24,631 bases of DNA, from assembly GCA_008931825.1 (NCBI GenBank), contig QXVZ01018660.1, positions 1 to 24,631 on the forward strand, read 5' to 3'. The DNA is from Phallusia fumigata (taxonomy: Eukaryota; Chordata; Ascidiacea; Phlebobranchia; Ascidiidae). This document shows, one piece after another, positions 18,907 to 24,631 of the stretch. Every line of letters begins with the position of its first letter. Positions within the stretch are counted from its first letter, which is position 1. The position numbers and the translations under genes were made by a program. Under the pieces are notes generated by a model. The model had not been told where the DNA came from. It ran no database searches and worked only from the letters and a program-made list of their open reading frames with translations.

Positions 18907-20577
18907 GAAAGCCGCCTGTCGCCAGAAGATTTTAAAATAAGACGATAAGTGTCGCGTTGGGACCCGCAATTTTTTCTTTACGTTTTGCCGTCGCTATTTT
19001 TCCTCGTAGTCGTGCAGAAACTACGCGAAACTAAAATCGTCGAACGCGAAAGCTGCCACCATGCCTCCACTGTATATGTGGAATCAGCCTTTTCTCCGAT
19101 GCAGCATATAAAAAAAATTGGCGTCTATCAGTTTCGTGTGCTTCTGCAGCAGTGTTTGTTTATTTGCCTTTTTGTATGTCGTCTCCGGCGTAACGACCAC
19201 TTATACTTATTTTTACAATAAAATTTCTATTTGTTGCCTTTCAGCGCCGAAGGGTAAACTATTTTTCTGTTGTTGTTTTATTTTATTGAGTTTGGTGCTA
19301 TTTTGTACACCGCGAGCCTTATTATTATATTTATTCTTTTAATATTCGTTTCAAAAAGTTTTTATCTGCCTTTGTGCGTATTTGCTCCTCGAGCGCGCCC
19401 CTCCCCCCATGCATTTTTTATTTCACATCGAACTGGATTGTTTTTTTACCAAAACGAGTCATCACCGCAGCGCGGTGTGAACTCTGCATACTTTTGATAA
19501 CTCTGAACAATCTCGCCCCAGATCTTTGCTGTGCGTAACATCTGCATGCCTTGCTACACTGCGTCATCTCTTCCGAATCGCGTCAATCGAGCGGTACGAT
19601 GATTTGCTAGACAAATTTTATCGCTGCGTTCGCGCTTTTCCTTTTATTGCGGCTTATTTTAAAAGTTCTCTTTTTAATACAAGTGACCAAAATCAACTAT
19701 GAGTGCAACAAAAATCATGCAAATTGATGTAATTTGAAAAAAAACTTTAGGAAACTGATGTAAAGGAAAGGAACTTTATGAGCCTTTAACGCGTGGTATA
19801 ACAAGTCTAAACCATTGAGACGAAAGATCAAATGAAGACTATAGTAAAGTTTCATAAACTGTAAACCAGAGGCGGCTCGCGCATAGCCACTGTGGAACTG
19901 TAGCACCCCATATTTCTAGTTGATATTATCAACATAAAGAATAATCCCCTCCTTTTTAATTCTTTCTTTATACTGGTACAAGTACAGTATGTAACCCTTA
20001 CGCGCGCAAAGGAAGCTGTATGCGAGACTGCGAGGACGAGAGCACTTTCACTTCCTTAGTGCCGACGCTGGCGTGCAGGTAGTGTTTTTTTTACTCCTTT
20101 TACTTTACTTTTTTACTTTTTTACTTACTCTGTGCTTAAAAACTGCGTACCACATTGTTAAATGCGATGAACTTCCTACCCTAATCTGAGGAAAGAATAA
20201 ACACAGATGATCATCATCAACAACAAGTCTTTCACGGTACATTATAACTCAAATCATAGCCAAACCCAAATTGAAATCTCTAAAACTTACATGTTACACC
20301 ACAAAGCAAATCATAGGCAAACGCACAATAAAGTATTTAAAACTTTCAAGATACAGTGGGCCGAAGTCACATTAGAATCTGCAGCATAGTGCAACTGACC
20401 CACGCACAGCAATGCCGTGTGTCAAAATCATTTGTGATGTAACAGTCTGGTTTGCGTGTAGTTTTCCAAAGAGTGTTTCTTATCAACTAGGCGAATAGAT
20501 TAGATCTGTTTATAGGCAAAACATAAAAAACATGACTTAACCATGATATTACCACAACACACTCATGTACAAAAATA
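18907..20577. other. Intergenic stretch between convergent genes
   Basis: It holds the second AATAAA (19217), T-rich runs around 19260-19345, an imperfect T(5-6)AC simple repeat near 20085-20127, and an imperfect pair of about 57-bp units near 20251-20364. For the - strand gene no TTTATT lies between 20160 and 20577. The closest variant is TTTATA at 20509-20514 (TATAAA on the - strand), about 64 bases past the stop. No supported gene. Confidence 0.55.
20085..20127. repeat. Simple-sequence tract (TTTTTAC-like)
   Basis: Repeated units of four to eight T followed by AC or ACT across about 40 bases, imperfect. It is a low-complexity tract with no function apparent. Confidence 0.7.
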
Positions 20578-22002
20578 TCAATCTTCTGCATGTAAGTTAT
20601 TTTGCTGGTGGTTTTTTTCAATCGTTTGAAGATCTTTAAGTTTTGACACCTGAAGTCTTTTGTTTGTGCTGGTGATAAAAAAGCTTGCTGCAAGTGCGAT
20701 AGCGTAATTAACCTGGAGAAAAATCAGCACCGACAGACTGCCCAGTGATTCAAACAGGGCTCTGGCAACAATGGCCAACAACAGAGCAAGTGGGGTGTGC
20801 AAACACGACATCCAAATACCGACAAACGTCTCGTCAGTAGGATAAGTTTCCTGAGTGATAATTTCGTACGTCGGAATCATCACGGCTCTTGAACAAGCGC
20901 CGAGAAAAAAGTTGCAAAGGCACAGAAGTACATAACCGGACTTTAGCCAGGCGAGAGTCATGCTGCTTGAAAAAATGAGTGTAGCTAAGCACCCGACAAT
21001 GGTTGCAACTTTGTACTTTTTGTAAAAGTCAAAAATTTTGCCCGTCACAAACGTTCCAATACCAGCTCCAATAGCATATGTTGCTAAAAGATAGCCACCG
21101 GCTTGGTCAGTGGATATTGGGATTTCATTTTCATAGGTAACTTGCAAGAGTATTTGCGAGTTAAGGACAAACTGAACTGCTATAGTGTGTAACAGCACTC
21201 CGTAAACAAAAGTTGCCAATAGAAATCCCTTGGTAGCAAAAACAGCTTTGGTTTGTTCCCAAAATTCGGAAAACCTAAATTCAATCAGCTGATCGGTTTG
21301 TTTAACAGCCTGGGCTGCTGTAGGTGGCTTTGGTGGACGATCGGTCATAAAAATGACAAGAAACAAAGTGACCATTACAGCAATTACAAGTAACGAACCG
21401 TACATAGTCGTCAGTTTAATTTGGTCATTTCTCAACCACTTTCCGTCATCAGAGAACTTTTCTCGTACACGTTTTTCGAGAATAGACACAGGTAATGCTG
21501 CACCACTTGCCATTCCACAGTATATGCCGAAAAGTTGAATGCCCAATGAAGTACCTACTTGATTTTCTGGAAACCAAAGCACGGCAAAAATAGGAGGTAG
21601 TGCGTGCATCGAAAGGGATGCAACACCAACAAAAGCCTGACCAACGACCATTAATGCAAGTAACGACTTGTCCAAGAGACCTGCAGTGAAGCATACGTAG
21701 CCGACTGTCAGGCAGCAAGCAGCAGTGTTGGTTAGGAATCGTAACTTAATTCTACGGCTGTAAGCTAAAGCAACTAAAGGCAATGTGATCAGGAAAGGTG
21801 CAATGGAATGAGAATTAGTTACCCAGTCTACCTCCCAGTAAGTTGCACCATAAAACGCCACGTACACATCGTTAATCTCGCCGAAGCTGGAGAATGCCAC
21901 AGCGTTAAGAAACTGCAAAAGAGCTTGTGCTGCCAAAAATACCCATCTTCGCTTGTAGACTTTGAATGTGTGATCTTCAATCAGAGGTTCTTCCTGATGC
22001 AT
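20578..22002 (-). CDS. SLC49/FLVCR-like major facilitator transporter, intronless
   Basis: A 474-codon frame with 12 apparent membrane segments and a charged loop in the middle (MTDRPPKPPTAAQ), the usual 6+6 MFS layout and normal family length. Family signs: cytosolic YKRRW just before TM1; a TM4 region with VGQAFVGVASLSMHALPP and WFPENQVGTSLGIQLFG; and YEIITQETYPTDE near TM10-11, which corresponds to the FEFAVELTYPESEG block of FLVCR proteins. SLC49 members are membrane transporters (haem, choline and related cargo have been reported), so the substrate cannot be told from sequence. The ATG at 22002 is supported by the short cytosolic start MHQEEPLIEDHTF. The gene has no introns, unlike its neighbour, and runs tail-to-tail towards the ADAMTS gene. 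It could be a retrocopy that became functional, or a gene that lost its introns. Assignment to SLC49 is good; to one member it is not. Confidence 0.85.
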   Translation of the reverse strand: MHQEEPLIEDHTFKVYKRRWVFLAAQALLQFLNAVAFSSFGEINDVYVAFYGATYWEVDWVTNSHSIAPFLITLPLVALAYSRRIKLRFLTNTAACCLTVGYVCFTAGLLDKSLLALMVVGQAFVGVASLSMHALPPIFAVLWFPENQVGTSLGIQLFGIYCGMASGAALPVSILEKRVREKFSDDGKWLRNDQIKLTTMYGSLLVIAVMVTLFLVIFMTDRPPKPPTAAQAVKQTDQLIEFRFSEFWEQTKAVFATKGFLLATFVYGVLLHTIAVQFVLNSQILLQVTYENEIPISTDQAGGYLLATYAIGAGIGTFVTGKIFDFYKKYKVATIVGCLATLIFSSSMTLAWLKSGYVLLCLCNFFLGACSRAVMIPTYEIITQETYPTDETFVGIWMSCLHTPLALLLAIVARALFESLGSLSVLIFLQVNYAIALAASFFITSTNKRLQVSKLKDLQTIEKNHQQNNLHAED

Positions 22003-22030
22003 TTTTACTTTGAATAAAGCTCAAAAATAA
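22003..22030 (-). promoter_or_regulatory. Possible 3' splice (trans-splice) acceptor before the transporter ATG
   Basis: On the - strand a T-rich run ttatttttgag ends with AG at 22021-22020, 17 bases before the ATG. In tunicates and nematodes such acceptors receive a spliced leader. A plain 5' intron is an alternative. This is inference. Confidence 0.3.
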
Positions 22031-22129
22031 TAAGGTCGAAAATGGAGCTGTTAAATATTCAATGCCACAGGCAGATGTTGGTTTTGACTTTTACCTACAA
22101 GATAATATGAGAATTGTTACTTTTCTTAC

Positions 22130-22246
22130 GGAATCTTTTTTGCATATGTCGCCCATAATCGCGCAATAGTGCTGAAGTGTCTTTGAAATAATCCAAATGT
22201 CCTGTAGCTATGCTGTAAACGTTAGGTAATTTCTGGATTTCTGCAG
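22130..22246 (-). CDS. Probable last or next-to-last exon of an unidentified gene
   Basis: On the - strand a strong acceptor (ttgtttttcag) is followed by 117 open bases and a gtaaga donor at 22129. The frame reads EIQKLPNVYSIATGHLDYF and continues LLRDYGRHMQKRF, which looks like real helical protein rather than chance. I do not recognise the family. Reading through the donor gives a stop at 22097-22095. Splicing to the acceptor at 22095 (a 35-base intron) gives a stop about 15 codons on. Either way the protein would end just upstream of the transporter ATG, on the same strand. Upstream exons were not resolved. Confidence 0.4.
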
Positions 22247-23123
22247 CTGAAAAACAAATTAATTTGAACAACTGTAATAAAATCCGCCTTTTCAACAAGC
22301 ATTTCAACTGCTCTTGTGGGCTGCACCGTATTTTGAAACAACCGAGCCTTATTTGATATCTGCAGTCAGTTAAGTTAGTAGCCTATCATAGCTCTGCAAA
22401 ACCGAATGCAACCAGATTTCAAACACAATGCTCCAACAGGATAAATTGCACAGGATGTGAAACCATTTCTTTTTTAACAACGAAATTGTTAAATATTTCC
22501 TTTACTGACACGTGTCTATCACAGCACTTTCTTGCTACTAATTTTTCCACGTTTCTTGCAACTGCTGTAAATGTAAACAGTTCTCTTTCACCCTGCTTTG
22601 TGAAATTGAAACGATAACGACGTGTTTTCGTTCGTTCGACCTGTACAGCAAGCATATGCTATTGAGTATCAAGCTGTTTTGTCTTGTTTTAAAACGAAAG
22701 GCTTGTCTAAAGCAGAAACTTCCTGAAAGGTACTTTGGCATACACCACGGACGAAAAAACAGCACAATACCGATACTCGATTCATGAGTTTTAAATCTAT
22801 TATCATCGTAAGTATGCGGTGCCAATGGGCATTTTGTTGGTTTTTAACTGTGACATTAGCAATTTCTTTGGATAAAATGGTTCTGCGGCTTTGATCTTTC
22901 AGCTATATTTGCCATTAAAGTTTACCAAAATTATACCAGTTGTTTCTGTTATAGGCCCATTATTCAAAAACGTGTATACCAAACGCCTTGAAAATACACC
23001 AATTTCTTAAGTTTGGAAAAAAATTTTAAAAGCTATAATATCTTTATGTTCTCGCCAGTTTAGAATATTTACTTATTGCACCACAATGACAATCTACGAC
23101 ATCACAAAGACTTGTTTAAGTTG
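22247..23123. other. Stretch upstream of the transporter, possible unresolved - strand exons
   Basis: No exon could be fixed with confidence. A - strand frame at about 22419-22600 reads QGERELFTFTAVARNVEKLV and on into KEIFNNFVVKKEM. It looks protein-like and could belong with the exon at 22130-22246, but its splice sites are unclear. Confidence 0.35.
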
Positions 23124-23662
23124 CAGTTAATTCACCTTGTTTATACGTGGTAACAGGACTGGCCATTTTCATAAAATTACACTGATGGTTCAAACATACG
23201 AGGAGTTTAGATTGTATACTTCCAGCCTGAACATGAAACATTACATTCAGTTCTCTTGCGAACTTGACGTGGCCGCAACACACCAGTTTGTTTGGGACCT
23301 TTTAAGTCAGTAGTGTCCAAAGTAGGGACCCCGACTGCGGTTTTATTTGTGTTACATATGGCCAACCAAAGTTAGGATTAGGCTTGTGGGTTGACGCGAC
23401 CTGCGACTTCACGTAAAAGCTTTCCATAAAACGTGTATTTGCGTGCAAAGTTTATGGTTTTTGCTCATAACTGTGATTTGTAAATCATCAAAATCGTGTA
23501 TTTTCTATGAGTAGTAACTGGTTGTGGGGAAACTGTAACAGCTTCGGCTGTTTTTATAAATCATTTGAGCTTTTCATGTGATTTGAGCACAACAATATGT
23601 ATTGGATTTTTTTGGCTTTTTTCTTGTTTTGTTTGGCTTTTTATTGAAATTTTAATCTGGCA
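23124..23662. repeat. 539-bp direct repeat, copy 1
   Basis: Matches 23664-24202 over the full 539 bp with two mismatches (23144 A versus 23684 G; 23169 T versus 23709 C), both within the first 50 bases. No coding content recognised. See copy 2 and the findings for the assembly interpretation. Confidence 0.95.
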
Positions 23663-23663
23663 N
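23663..23663. other. Single ambiguous base N at repeat junction
   Basis: The only ambiguous base seen in the window. It sits exactly between the two 539-bp copies, as expected where two contigs were joined. Confidence 0.97.
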
Positions 23664-24202
23664 CAGTTAATTCACCTTGTTTGTACGTGGTAACAGGACT
23701 GGCCATTTCCATAAAATTACACTGATGGTTCAAACATACGAGGAGTTTAGATTGTATACTTCCAGCCTGAACATGAAACATTACATTCAGTTCTCTTGCG
23801 AACTTGACGTGGCCGCAACACACCAGTTTGTTTGGGACCTTTTAAGTCAGTAGTGTCCAAAGTAGGGACCCCGACTGCGGTTTTATTTGTGTTACATATG
23901 GCCAACCAAAGTTAGGATTAGGCTTGTGGGTTGACGCGACCTGCGACTTCACGTAAAAGCTTTCCATAAAACGTGTATTTGCGTGCAAAGTTTATGGTTT
24001 TTGCTCATAACTGTGATTTGTAAATCATCAAAATCGTGTATTTTCTATGAGTAGTAACTGGTTGTGGGGAAACTGTAACAGCTTCGGCTGTTTTTATAAA
24101 TCATTTGAGCTTTTCATGTGATTTGAGCACAACAATATGTATTGGATTTTTTTGGCTTTTTTCTTGTTTTGTTTGGCTTTTTATTGAAATTTTAATCTGG
24201 CA
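23664..24202. repeat. 539-bp direct repeat, copy 2
   Basis: Second copy, directly abutting copy 1 across the N and identical to it for roughly the last 490 bases. A recent tandem duplication is possible, but placement around a lone N favours an unmerged overlap between contigs or haplotypes. Confidence 0.95.
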
Positions 24203-24631
24203 ATCCAGAGTGGTAATTGTAGTGATCAACTGTTAAGCAGCTTGGTAATATAATTCTTTAATATGTCTAGTATTTTTGACCTGTGTCAAAACCATTCGGT
24301 GATTGTTGTTTGTACTTAAAAATTTGAGTATCGGCGATTGGCAGAAATCCATGAAAATCTTTGCGTCGTAAACTTTTCCTGGTTACATTACTAAAAACGC
24401 GCAATACAGTTTTTAAAGTCAGATATTCAGAAAATCTGCCGCAAACCTTTCTATTTCAGGAATATCACACATTACACGCTTAATGGAGTACTTAAACTGA
24501 GTTCGTAGAAACAAGTAGTCTTTCTCTCCATTTCCAAAACTTTCAACAGTTGAATGCCCAAAACTCGATTATAAACCCAAATTTAAATGCTTTATGTTGG
24601 GTAACCGAGAATCAATTAAAAAACAAATCTC
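24203..24631. other. Gene-free right edge
   Basis: AT-rich sequence with no open frame of note on either strand and no repeat recognised. Confidence 0.6.

Noticed and set aside
22538-22825. 95-codon open frame on the - strand
   Set aside because: Composition and content look random and it overlaps the more protein-like frame at 22419-22600.
23308-23345. hAT-like transposon terminus (CAGTAGTGTCCAAAGT)
   Set aside because: It resembles some hAT ends, but I found no matching inverted end or target-site duplication nearby.

Overview
The window is animal nuclear DNA. It holds one long multi-exon gene on the + strand, one intronless membrane-transporter gene on the - strand, and stretches that look non-coding. 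The short introns (many of 64-75 bp), strong gtaag donors, compact spacing and a possible - strand gene pair separated by a few tens of bases suggest a compact invertebrate deuterostome genome. A tunicate such as Ciona is my best guess, but this is inference and nothing in the sequence proves it.

Layout. 1-4350: no convincing gene; one degenerate tRNA-derived SINE at about 2471-2632 and a weak promoter-like site at 3841. 4357-5160: candidate promoter and leader. 5161-18756: an ADAMTS metalloprotease gene of the ADAMTS6/ADAMTS10 class, resolved here into 22 coding positions (23 exons). Joining them gives an open frame of 1195 codons (or 1194 with the alternative exon 13b). Order of parts: signal peptide, long prodomain, furin site, zinc metalloprotease (HEIGHNFGMNHD and a Met-turn), disintegrin-like domain, TSP1, Cys-rich, spacer, four more TSP1 repeats and a C-terminal PLAC domain. 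This is exactly the ADAMTS6/10 layout. 18757-20577: 3' flank with poly(A) signals. 20578-22002 (-): a 474-codon 12-TM major-facilitator protein of the SLC49/FLVCR type with no introns, tail-to-tail with the protease gene. 22130-22246 (-): a probable exon of an unidentified gene just upstream of the transporter. 23124-24202: a 539-bp unit repeated once around a single N, most likely an assembly artefact.

The most interesting feature is a tandemly duplicated exon in the protease gene (13a at 14775-14877, 13b at 15315-15414). Both encode the start of the Cys-rich domain, have the same entry and exit phases, and have lengths of 1 mod 3. Including both or neither would therefore shift the frame, so they must be used one at a time. 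The 437-bp intron between them carries two perfect CRE palindromes 15 bp apart. Other points of note: a GC-AG intron after exon 7, an ATG-free leader of about 357 bases, a possible alternative 5' coding exon at 6397, and a possible operon-like arrangement upstream of the transporter. I saw no retrovirus-like or other capsid/envelope-bearing element, no CRISPR array and no rRNA.
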